Assembly: GCF_036370855.1 (NCBI RefSeq)
Contig: NC_088099.1
Coordinates: 148,137,517 to 148,201,516, forward strand
Direction of reading: 5' to 3'
Length of the DNA stretch: 64,000 nucleotides
Origin: Dromaius novaehollandiae
Taxonomy: Eukaryota; Chordata; Aves; Casuariiformes; Dromaiidae
The notes beneath the pieces are model-generated. The model was not told where the DNA came from. It made no database searches and saw only the letters and a list, made by a program, of their open reading frames with translations. The translations under genes were made by a program, and so were the position numbers. Of the stretch, positions 39,534 through 64,000 are shown piece after piece; positions within the stretch are counted from its first letter, which is position 1, and every line of letters starts with the position of its first letter.

Positions 39534-39620
39534 TGGTATTGCCAAGTCAGGGGTGGCAATGTGTGAGGTGCTAACTATTCCTGCTGGGATGGTCAGCACC
39601 TCACAAAAACAGCCATTACC
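39534..39620 (+). repeat. Long near-palindrome / hairpin, possible miRNA-like precursor
   Basis: Perfect 10-bp arms GTGAGGTGCT (39563-39572) and AGCACCTCAC (39595-39604) continue inward through one A-C mismatch and eight more pairs, two of them G-U, to a TGCT loop (39582-39585). Outward pairing resumes with TGT/ACA and TGGC/GCCA after small bulges. Both strands therefore encode nearly the same peptide string in one frame. No transcript is known to me; this could be a decayed mobile palindrome or a hairpin RNA. Confidence 0.6.
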
Positions 39621-41779
39621 AGCCTTAATACTCACATCTTCCCAGCAGGTCCAGAAGCAGCAAGTTTCCATAGCTGACACACTTGTTTCCTTTCCTCTCC
39701 CTCCCCTAGCTCTGCCCCTGCCCCTTCTCCTGCGCTTATGTATTAAAAGCAGCAGGCCAGTCTATAACCCCTATGAAACGTACAGGCAAGTTTCTTACTG
39801 TTTAATTTATCCTTAACATATTGGATGGACCTGTCCAAACACTGGAAGGATATGTGACACTGTATCATGATCCATTATATCATTTCAATATGTCATTTCA
39901 ATAAGTCAGCCACAAGAAAGTGTTGTGTTGATCGTGAGCGTATCTAGTTTGCAACATCTGACACTTCCATCAAAATCACAACAGCCTTGTAATAAACTGC
40001 ACCTTTATCTTAGTTGCCCTGCTGACTTTTCTGTCAGGAACTGTACTGGAGTAGCAGCAGACATTTAATATTTATGTGTACTTACATATTAATAATTGAT
40101 AATTAGTGCTGATTTAGCTAAGGGAAATGGTTGACATGAATAGGGAAGTAACTGTTTTACAAGATAATCTGGCAAGAATAGATGGCATGGGTCAGAAGAA
40201 ACATGATAGCTCCTGGGAGAAATGAGGCTTCAAAGCATACTTTATATGGCATAAAGTGGATCGGCTAGTATGCAGATGTACCAAATCAGTGTATTCAAAA
40301 AGACTGTGATGATGCACTGTGAGCTCTCAGTTGAGGAAACTCACAGGAAAGTGGTACGTGTGATGAGTTAGAAAGCTACAGGAGCGTGAAAACTACAGGA
40401 GCATCTACATCTGCATACCCCTATTTCAAGGACAGTATCCAACTCTGCCTATCTTTGTCGAAGAAAAATTAAAATTAAGAGATTACAGCAAAGAAAAAAC
40501 AAGATGCTTGGTGGAATAAAAATGTCTTCATATAAAACAAACTAGGATTGTAAATGTTAACACTGGATATTAATAATTAAATAGCTATTATTTACACATT
40601 GGATATTTATGTAACTAAATTACATACTTCATTTATCTATCCAGAATCTCTTGAGGCAGTTATTAAGTGCTATGAAATATAACAAAAAAAAATAACAAAA
40701 AAGCTAAAGACTTTTCACTAATGTTGTATGCTTAAGTAATAGAAATAAGATCACCACCTAGAATCTGGCATATTAACAGCAGGGAGTTTTACTCTGCTTC
40801 CCTGGGAGTTAGCAAGGCTTATCCATTACTTTGTTGATCACACATTATAACAAAAATGCATTTTAATTTCAAAAATGTGCAAGACTGCATAACTTATAAA
40901 AAGCCGTGGCCATTCTTTGGGCCCTCCTATCTGTATTAAGCACCCCCAGTCTCAAATAATTTAGTTTTTGAAGGTCGGTAAGTGCTGTTTGATCTGCAAA
41001 ACACGCCTTAATTTTTTCTCGGTCTCCGGGATTTTCCTTTTCTTTCTGGATGACTCTAGTTGTGGAGGCCTCACAGCTGTGTCTGAAAATTGCCTGTTTT
41101 CTCCTAATTTCTACTATAAGGCAATAAAGAAACGTGACTACGCTCTGTAGAATGGATGAGTAATTCAAAAGATAGACTGATTTTTTGAAAGATGGGCAGA
41201 TCTGATTAACTACCAAAGAAGGCGGTTCACCTTTCCCACTTGTTTTTCAAAGCAGATGTGGAGCGCTTTCTGTTCAGCTAGTAAGTCACCCACACACAAA
41301 CTGACTTCCACATTGTCCTTTTTATGGGCAGTATGGGCAGTGTTTTACAGACGGGTGGTACCGAGAGACAAGAACTTCTGTTACGTTTCTCCCTCTGATG
41401 CAAAGCAGGTCTAATGCATCACAGAGTTGATGCATTGGCTCAATTACTTTTGGACTAAGAGATAAATACAATTAAAAAAAAAACCCACATACACTCAGAA
41501 CCCTGAAAAGTCAAAACTTCATAGGCGAGTGGAAAACGAGCAACTAAAGCATACGAGTAATCCCACCCAGCTTTCCAGTCCCTCTCACGCAGGGCGAGTC
41601 CTGGCACATGAAGGCGGTGGTGGGGGCACCACCACCTCCCCTTGCCTTCCCTGCCCCCTTCGCAGGAGCACCAAAGTCCGCTGTGCTTGGGCTAAACGCA
41701 CCCTCACGCCACCTTCTCCCCCCTAAAAGGGGAAAGAAAGCGTAAAGAAACCACAACAGCTTCCCACAGGGGAAGATCA

Positions 41780-42130
41780 GAAACCCTCATTAGACGCCAA
41801 CCCACTCTGCCGCCCGACCGGCTGCGCGACCGTTAAACGACCCTCGGCGCCCAGGCCCCGCCCAGCACGCGGCCGCGCCGAGGGAGCGGGAGCGGCCCCA
41901 GCCCCGGCGCGCCGCTGAGGGAGAGCGGCGCTTGGCGGCGCGGAGGGCTGGTCAGGCTGGAGGGGCAGCGGGCGATGCCTGGGGCGGGGGAGGCAGCCGT
42001 GGGAGGCGGTTAGAGGTGGGCTGCGGCAGCGGCAGGCACAGGGAGCGGCCTTGTTTTGGGGGCGGGAGGCGTTAGGGGCTCAGGCTGCAAGCGGCGAGTG
42101 GCTGGCCTCTCTGGGCAGAGGATGGTGGGC
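41780..42130 (+). promoter_or_regulatory. C8orf88: CpG island, probable C8orf88 promoter and 5' non-coding exon
   Basis: A sharp rise in CpG and GC content with several GGGCGG/CCGCCC-type boxes, about 2.7 kb upstream of the first coding exon of C8orf88. A non-coding first exon probably lies here; candidate donors exist (for example AGAG|gtgggc near 42014) but the true one cannot be chosen from sequence. Confidence 0.7.
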
Positions 42131-44761
42131 TGCTGCTGGTTGCTCGTGTGCTTTCAGGGTTTACTAGGCTTCAGAGGTTTTTTATTAAAGTTGCTTTTAT
42201 TCTCGTTCATGTGCTCAGGAAAGTGTTGAAATGCCCGAAAAGCACTTCTGGCGGGTCCTTGTCAGCAGTGCGCTGTGAACGCGCAACTGGTTCCTTAAGA
42301 TGTTTTTGGAGATGCTTGAGGAAAGACCCTAGGGAAACCCCGTTCGGCCTGTTTGCCGCTGACGGCCTTCCTTGTTGGGCAGGTCCAAAATATGGACTAG
42401 CTCTGGAGAAGGGGCGCAGCCTTGTACCGGGCAGGTCTTGGAGGGTGCAGCAGGTGCCAGAGCTGTGATATGCTCCCCTTTTTCTGGGGCCTGGAAGCAG
42501 TTTATTTTTCAGGTTATAAGAAAAAGTGTAGGAAGATTAGGTTTGATAGTAGTTAGATAAGTGGATTGCACTGATCTGGAAGATAGAGCCCCATGACTTG
42601 TGGAGATCTCCTCTAGGACTGCCTAAAGGACTTGCAGAGGGGGAAGTGGAGCTATCGTAAGGTTGTGCTTCACCTCACTCCTCCCTGAGCTCCCCTCTCC
42701 AGCCTTGGCTTTTTTTTGCTTGCTTTGGCAGTATGTGACTTCTTAGGCAACTTCCTCTCGGAAAAGCTGGGGAGAAAAATGTATTGTTTTGTCGTTACCA
42801 CGACCCATCTTGTTTTAAGTTATTTTTGTGAAGACTGATTTTTTTTTATCAACAGGATGGAAAAAGGCAAAAATAACCTGTTACTGTCACGTTTGAGAGG
42901 AAAACACTTGAAAGAATAAGGGTGTACTAGATTCTAGGAGCTGACCAACAAACAGTGCATGTTTTTTTAAAGAAGTGTGTAATGTCATTTGCAGTCAGGG
43001 TATGGAGGAAAACTTGCCTTTTATGACTTTCTAATGCAGCGGATATCATTATTGCATTATTTTATGTAGAAATGGTTCATTTAGAAAGGAAAAACACGCT
43101 ATTATCGCTTTCCCCCTTTCTTTATCCAAAGACTCCTTACTTCCCAGTCCTATTTGTGGTTTAGTTATCCTGGACCTGTCTGATCCTAGCAGTCAGGAGC
43201 TAAATTTGTAATAGGTAATGCCTGAAAAAAGAGTAACTGTAATCTGATATAAGAAAATCAAACTCTGCTTGGATTTACGTGTAGCATTGGTAATGTCATT
43301 GTTTGCTTTGAGGGTTAGTTTCTTGTACATTGCGTAGTCACAAAAATACTGTAAGAAATACAAAGAAATGTAGGATATTAAATACTTTGGTTTTAGACTC
43401 TTTGGGTATTAAGACAGGTGTAGAAGCTTAATAGAAACTCTTTCTTCTAAATTTTTTGAAGTGTTTAGTACACATACAGTTTAAACAAGCATTCCTAATC
43501 TGAATAAAATGAAATTTATCTTCCAGGTCAGTAGTTTCAATTCATTCATCTGCAAGAACCTTCACTGTTGCCTTTGACTACAGAAATGTTAAATTCTGAG
43601 GCAGAATTTCTAGTTTTTTTCTTTTCTTCTAAGTCAAGAAGGTAGGAAAGAGGTAATCAAAATAGACTTTCTTTCCTGCTTTAGGCTTAGCTGTAGACCT
43701 GAATCAGTTGAATCAGTTCAAACTGGCTATGTTGGAAAATAGTTATTTGAATGGCAGCAGTTCCATATTCAAATTAAAAAGATTATATAACAAAACTTCA
43801 AATATTTTTTTTTCCATAATCCAGAGACCAGTTAAAGTGGCAAGTCATACTGGATTCTATTTTAAATAGTGTAATTCTTTCTCTTTCCTGTTCTCTATCA
43901 GAACCAGATAATATTTCTGTAGTTTCAGCTCTCAAACTCATGATCATTTCCTCTGACTCTTGTTATAACAGTTCTTCCTCTGTGCTATAAAATCTCTTGG
44001 AGAAAGCAGAATTTCAGTACTGTTATTAATTGGTAGTCTTTGTTCTTGTTTCTGATTTTCTTTTTCTCCAGAAGTATCAGAAGTTCCTTCTAGCCATGAA
44101 ATACCTGGTTTGACAAAGGGGATGTGGGTAGAAGAAAGAAGTCCTAGTTATAATTAGCAGTTCAGTTACCATAGTTGGAGACTTCTCAGCCCAGCAGCAC
44201 CTTGGCAGTTTTCAGCGTTTCTATTTCTTTAGCAGCAAAACTGAGTGGGAAAGATGTAAAACTGTATTCATTTAACTAAAGTAGATATTAAAAAGCAACT
44301 CTGCAAGTATACATAGATACATGCTGAACTCTAATGCAGCCAGCAGCTTGTGAGGGGTAGACTGATGTTAATTAATTAGCCAGCTTCTGAATTAAATTAA
44401 CTCTCTTAGAAAATACCTTCATTTCCATCGCCTGTCCTGTCCTCTTTCTCCAACCTTACAGACATACCTACTGAAAAAAATGGCTTTTGAGAAGTTAGGT
44501 TGGCTTGAGTGGAACGAGAAATGACAGAAATGTCTGATTATGTCTCTTTCTGTGAATTTTTTTCCACTGTAAGCTCTCTTCTAAGAGAGCTTCTGTGTTG
44601 GGGCTGCTTTTTTTTTTCTCCCCTCCCTGAATATTTAACAAATATTATATTCTTTTGTCAAATGCAACTAATGAATGATAAACTGGTCTTCTTACTTAAC
44701 ATCCTTTTGTGAAGCTGAATGCTTTGTATTGATTTTTGCTAGTTTTTTTTGACACTTCAAA
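42131..44761 (+). other. C8orf88: C8orf88 5' intron(s)
   Basis: Sequence between the CpG island and the first coding exon. It grades from moderately GC-rich to AT-rich. I see no coding exon; unrecognised 5' non-coding exons may be present. Confidence 0.5.
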
Positions 44762-59611
<14,850 letters not shown>

Positions 59612-62600
59612 TAGGTTGTTTGGAAGATGAGAGATCCATCAGTGAAGGACCTACATGTGAAGCATATTTTTACAGAAGATTTTTAAAGGCACTTCAGTGT
59701 CTACAGATGAAAACAGGACCGTATGAAATCTATGGAAATGCCTATTTCTATCTGTAATAGCCTGAATGTTTTGAAAGTCAAACCTTTAATTTGTAATGTC
59801 TGAGATAGTAATACAGTTATAGTGAAAGTAAATAGTTTTATGTTTCTCTGTGACAGACTTTTCCTTGAATCAGCTGTGTTATCTAACCATATAGTTTGTT
59901 TGACTGTAAACTTTAAACTAATACTTGAATTGACTTTTTGCTTGTTCCCTCTCTCTTCCTTGGCAGTAATAATGGAACAATAACTACCAGCTGTATCAAA
60001 CTTCAAATGACTTAGGCTTGCATGCTTCTTAATTTTTTAGAGGGTCAAAACTTCACTTGTTTTTTCTCTTCACTTGATAACTCCCTTTTGACACAAGAGA
60101 TGCCTTAATCGTCTGTGTATACATACCCTCTTTCAAGCTATGAAATATCTTGTTATTAAGTCTCCCTAAAACTAAAAATCCTTCATTACTGGTCAGTACA
60201 AGAGAACTGTCTAAGCACTGCATTTCCTGAAGTTCTTCACAAATACTGTTTGTCTATTGTTTTTGACTTTACAAAGTAGAAATAATGGGAGATATTCAAG
60301 AACAAGACAACACTTAATCCCTTGTCTCATATGGGGAAAGTGTATACCAATACATAGTGGATGGTGTAACCTTTTTTCTTAAATTAGAATAGTCTTAAAA
60401 AGAAAAAGGAGAGCAGTCGTTTTGTGTGTTTTCTGAAAACATTTTTTCAGTTTACAAGCTTCAGTAATAGTTGTTTTATATGAATATAATTGTCTTCAAA
60501 ATTGTCTGCATTCAGACTTGCCATAACATCCTTTTGATGCCAAAGGCACTTTTTTTAAACCTTTCTGGCAAATGATAATGGAAATTAAAATGGAATATAT
60601 TGGATAGGATTGCAATAGCACTACAAGCTTGCAGGTTACACTTGATAAATACTCAATTTCTTTTCCCCCGAAACTATGCAAATAAGCTTGTCCTGCAGAT
60701 TCTGTTTCTGTTATATTTAGCAACAGTTTGACAATCACTTTAAATTCTGTCTATGTGGATTAAAATTATCTTGCAAGTGTTTTTTATTTGTGTAGTGTTT
60801 ACAAGTCATGTTACAGAGAACTGAAATCTGCTCAGCTTTTTTTATTACTAGGAGCATTTTAGAGTGAATAGTATGGATCATTTCTCCATTATGTGTTGAA
60901 GGTTATTCCTGTACGTAGCTATCTCAAAACTCTTAAGTGAAACTGAAATTTGTTCTTGTCTATTCATTCAAATGTTTGTTTACTAGTAAGTATATAAAGC
61001 AGAATAATAAGTGTTGGGAGAGATATGACCTACTAGAACTTTTTTTTCAGCATATTTCCATGAAGGTCCTCTCCTGGAAAGACCTTCAAAGATATGTTTG
61101 TTCATGTCTAAACATATGTTATAAAGCAGTTTCTATTTTAGACTTTTGTTTAATGTATGCTAGTTTAAAACAGTTATGCATTGTAAGGCCTCCTCTTAGC
61201 TAAGATTTCACCTTCTCTCTCTGTCATTCATGCTTGCTCTAAGGCTTCTGAGTTAGCTGACATTTATTTATGTAGAGGTTGCAACAGGCATTAGATGTAT
61301 TCTCAGTTCTGTGTAACATACTGACCCCTGGGAAGTAAGATGGTCTAATATGTGCCCAGTGAGCTCCTATTTCTTGGACATCTAAATCCCAATGTGCAAA
61401 GCCCTCTATTTGAAATCTTGCGCGGATCACAGTCCACCCTGGACGTGTGCAGGGTACGGGGATGTGTCTGGAGGACATCTGAACCATTTGTTCTGACATT
61501 ATTGCAACATAGTGCGAAAACCTCTGGGAGCGTGCCCAGGAAAGGTTGCTTACATGCCACAAGTCTGAACTTTGTTTATTCTCCATTTAGAGGCCAGTTC
61601 AGTGTGGACACTGTGACGATACCTTTTGCAGCATTTCCTGGAGCAGGCTCATTTTTGATTTTACATAATAAGTGCTGCAACTTTAAGGTACCTTTCAGCA
61701 TGGCAGGAAATATCCTGAATGTCATTTTTTTCATGACCTGGCGGATATAACCTGCTTCTGTCTTTAGAAGAGAATGGTTTATTGAAGACGTGGAGTCAGT
61801 CTGGTGACTCCGCTATCTTTGCAGATTGCGGGCAGTTGATGGATGGACCAAACTTCTGCAGAACACTGTGCTTCACCCCAGGCATTCCTATGTTCAGAAG
61901 ACAGGGGTGATGATGGACTTATTAGAGGCACTGACTTCCAAACAGCTATGGGCTTCTTGATAGATAGGTTGGTCTCCCCAACTCCATAACCAGCTAGAAA
62001 AGAAGCCTGCTACTTGTCCTGTTTCAGATTTCTCAAGGGGGTGTTTATTTCATATTGATCTTCCCTGGGACTGCTAGATGAGGGGAGAGAGTGGTCACTT
62101 GGTACATAGAACTTGTCAACCTGTTGTGGAGGTCTGAGGTTACACTAGTCTTTTCCTGCTTTTTTTTTTTTTTTTTTTTTTTTTAATGAGCTATGAGCAT
62201 AATTGCAAGCACAACATTACAGTGGGTTATCTGGACTGAGAGGAGTCATAGATGTGGTGAAAGAACTGTGGGGGTTTATTTCTGGGCTGAAGGGCACACT
62301 TGCTGCTTAGATGCCAAAGGGACAACAGCATGACTTCTCAGGGAAGATAGTACTTCTGCTTCTAGGTTTATGGCTGTTTATGCTCTAACAGTAGTTTCTC
62401 TTATGAGAGCTACCAGTGAACTGAGTTTTAGGATCTGATATAATGATTATTTCCTGAGTATTTGGGATGTGGGGCTCAAAGCACATTGGTTGTGAGGGAT
62501 TTAAAGCAGTCTGACAGGCATGTTTTGGGAGGAGGAGGAGGTTGGGGGAAAGTAAGACAGGGGCTGGGAAGAGAAAATGGTACTACCTTATCTTTTCTTG

Positions 62601-63099
62601 GGCAGATTATCTCCTCTCTGTGTGAAATTCCACTTTAGCACAAAAAGTTGTCCGCGTGTTTATTCTCCTAACTGATGACTTTCTTAAGGTAAAGACAAGT
62701 TTTTGACAATACATATGTTCAAGTTCACACCCGTTTCTTCTGAAAAAGGAGAAAACAGCGTGATGTAGCAACTGTTTATTAATGTAAGGCTAAAACTATT
62801 CACAAATACTTAGTCACATCAGTCAAGACATTTCTCTGATCATATGTCCTGTATTGAATGTACACAGAAAACAATTTAGCACGGTTGTTCTGTTCTGGTT
62901 CTTAGAATGCGTTGTTTCACTGAGCTAGTCACAAGAAGAGAATGTGTGACTTCATATTTTAAAATGGAAGGATCACACCTATAATGACAAACTATCACAT
63001 CATAATCTCTTACCCAGGGTAACTATATACTCCTATATGAATGTTGCTGTAACGAGAAACATAATGGTGTGCCATTAACATTACTTGGAACCACAGCTT
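59612..63099. other. Convergent 3' UTR zone between C8orf88 (+) and NECAB1 (-)
   Basis: No coding sequence is supported. It must contain the C8orf88 3' UTR on + and the NECAB1 3' UTR on -, but the ends cannot be fixed. Candidate NECAB1 signals (TTTATT read on +) occur at several places, including near 61264, 61577, 62046 and 62769. A clear + strand AATAAA downstream of C8orf88 lies only at 63674-63679. It includes a CpG-containing patch at 61370-61600 and a T22-25 run near 62161. Confidence 0.6.
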
Positions 63100-63128
63100 C
63101 TAGTTGTTATTGAGGACCCACCATGATG
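63100..63128 (-). CDS. NECAB1: NECAB1 last coding exon (partial gene)
   Basis: Read on the - strand, acceptor cttctctttcag is followed by CA TCA TGG TGG GTC CTC AAT AAC AAC TAG, giving (A)SWWVLNNN and stop. The human NECAB1 C-terminus as I recall it is ASWWILNN, and the phase (two bases completing Ala) fits. NECAB1 is a neuronal N-terminal EF-hand Ca2+-binding protein with a C-terminal antibiotic-biosynthesis-monooxygenase-like domain. Only its last nine codons lie here; upstream exons are beyond the right edge. Its position facing C8orf88 matches human synteny, which supports this very short call. Confidence 0.85.
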
Positions 63129-64000
63129 CTGAAAGAGAAGAAAATGTATTTATTTTTACTGTGTCACCACTGATATGAAGAAATGGTCATTTATATGTGC
63201 AGCTAATACTATTTTATTATGAAAGCTGCATACTTTCAAGGACAAAACCACTCCATGCACGGGGAAAGTATTTCAAACAGCAGGAGAGGTGAGCGTATTT
63301 GGAGGGGGAAGGCTTAAGGAAAAACGCTTACATTTCTTTAGTGCTTCTTTGGGTAGTCTCATAATGTGCCTTAGATACAGTTGCATAGAATTCAGCATGG
63401 AAATCCCAGGGGGCAAACTACATAAAGCCTCTCAAAGAGTGAGGATAAAGTCCTACTGTGTGTGTCAGTATTTTAGCAGAACAGTGTGTCCCCAGAATGA
63501 TTGTCCTGCCTTTAGTGACTTATTCCTGGTGGCATCATTCAAACCTGCTGTTACCCTTTTATATAATTCTAAGAATTGAGTATTTTGCCCTGAGAGCAAG
63601 AGATCTGATGGATTTATTGAAGGTCATTTGCAGAAAAGAAAAGCTGTAATCACCAGATTATAGATAGGACCAGAATAAAACACATTGGTACATCTTCCCT
63701 CGCAGCCCTTCTTCTCTCACCTTTTGAAATTAAACCTTATGCAGAAAGGAACTGCAATATTTGTGGAGAGAGACAAAGCAAGGAGAGGAAATGTAGATGC
63801 TAAGATGGAGGGTGGAGGGATGTTAAGGGCTCAGGGACTGTGCTTTTTGCACCATGTGTTTTGAGGTTAGATTCATTAATAGGATTTCTCTCTGGATGTG
63901 TCCATAAATCCTTGTTTTTGGCATTTTTCTGTAAAACTTTTTTCTTGAAGAAGAATCTTAAGATTCTTAAGAATCTCACCTGACTTTGGGCTATGAAAGT
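63129..64000 (-). other. NECAB1: NECAB1 last intron (partial)
   Basis: On the - strand this is intron upstream of the terminal NECAB1 exon, beginning with a clean pyrimidine-rich acceptor. I searched for the preceding NECAB1 exon and did not find it. No other gene is seen. Confidence 0.7.

Larger units (their letters stand above)
25966..41760. other. Intergenic region PIP4P2-C8orf88
   Basis: About 16 kb of AT-rich sequence with no gene I can support; open frames here are short and unlike any family I know. It includes a further AATAAA at 26145-26150, a diverged CR1 fragment (about 27700-28060), a GC-richer patch (about 28830-29060), a short diverged repeat pair (33405 and 36602), a GC-richer patch at 37300-37640 and a near-palindrome at 39563-39604. 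Confidence 0.7.

Noticed and set aside
39427-39816. 129-codon frame and an 87-codon antisense frame sharing a peptide string
   Set aside because: The shared peptide comes from the near-palindrome, not from coding selection; kept as a hairpin only.
61239-61750. Frames of 115 and 132 codons on opposite strands, considered as a retroviral or LTR relic
   Set aside because: No recognisable viral protein motif, primer-binding site or paired terminal repeats; listed only as a GC-rich patch.

Overview
The window is a vertebrate nuclear genome segment, most probably from a bird. Genes are split into short exons by long AT-rich introns with GT-AG borders. The sequence is repeat-poor: the only recognisable interspersed repeats are two decayed CR1-like LINE fragments. 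Gene order and orientation match what I recall of human 8q21.3 (PIP4P2 and C8orf88 on one strand, NECAB1 facing them). There is no bacterial, plasmid or phage-like content, no tRNA or rRNA gene, and no CRISPR array.

Layout. (1) About 250-1250 is a CpG island holding the PIP4P2 (TMEM55A) promoter and first coding exon. (2) PIP4P2 runs on + from 803 to 24104 in seven coding exons (774 nt, 257 aa), with a 3' UTR that probably ends near the AATAAA cluster at 25529-25546. (3) At 25868-25963, downstream of a very strong acceptor, lies an unexplained hydrophobic mini-ORF that could be an alternative terminal exon. (4) About 26-41.7 kb is intergenic and AT-rich, with one old CR1 fragment, a pair of short diverged repeats and a striking near-palindrome at 39563-39604. 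(5) About 41.78-42.13 kb is a second CpG island, the probable C8orf88 promoter. (6) C8orf88 follows on + from 44762 to 59611 in five coding exons (387 nt, 128 aa). (7) On the - strand, 63100-63128 is the last coding exon of NECAB1; its 3' UTR points leftward toward C8orf88, so the two genes converge tail to tail.

The three genes are not an operon-like functional unit. PIP4P2 is a late-endosome/lysosome membrane protein assigned to PI(4,5)P2 4-phosphatase activity. C8orf88 is a small 4E-BP-like eIF4E-binding protein. NECAB1 is a neuronal EF-hand protein.

The points most worth a second look are the Arg-to-Lys change at the end of the PIP4P2 CX5R signature, the possible alternative membrane-spanning exon, the 4E-BP-like bipartite spacing in C8orf88, and the long hairpin at 39.56 kb. 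All exon models were assembled by eye from splice signals, reading phase and remembered human proteins; no alignment or transcript evidence was available. I did not find a novel multi-gene system.
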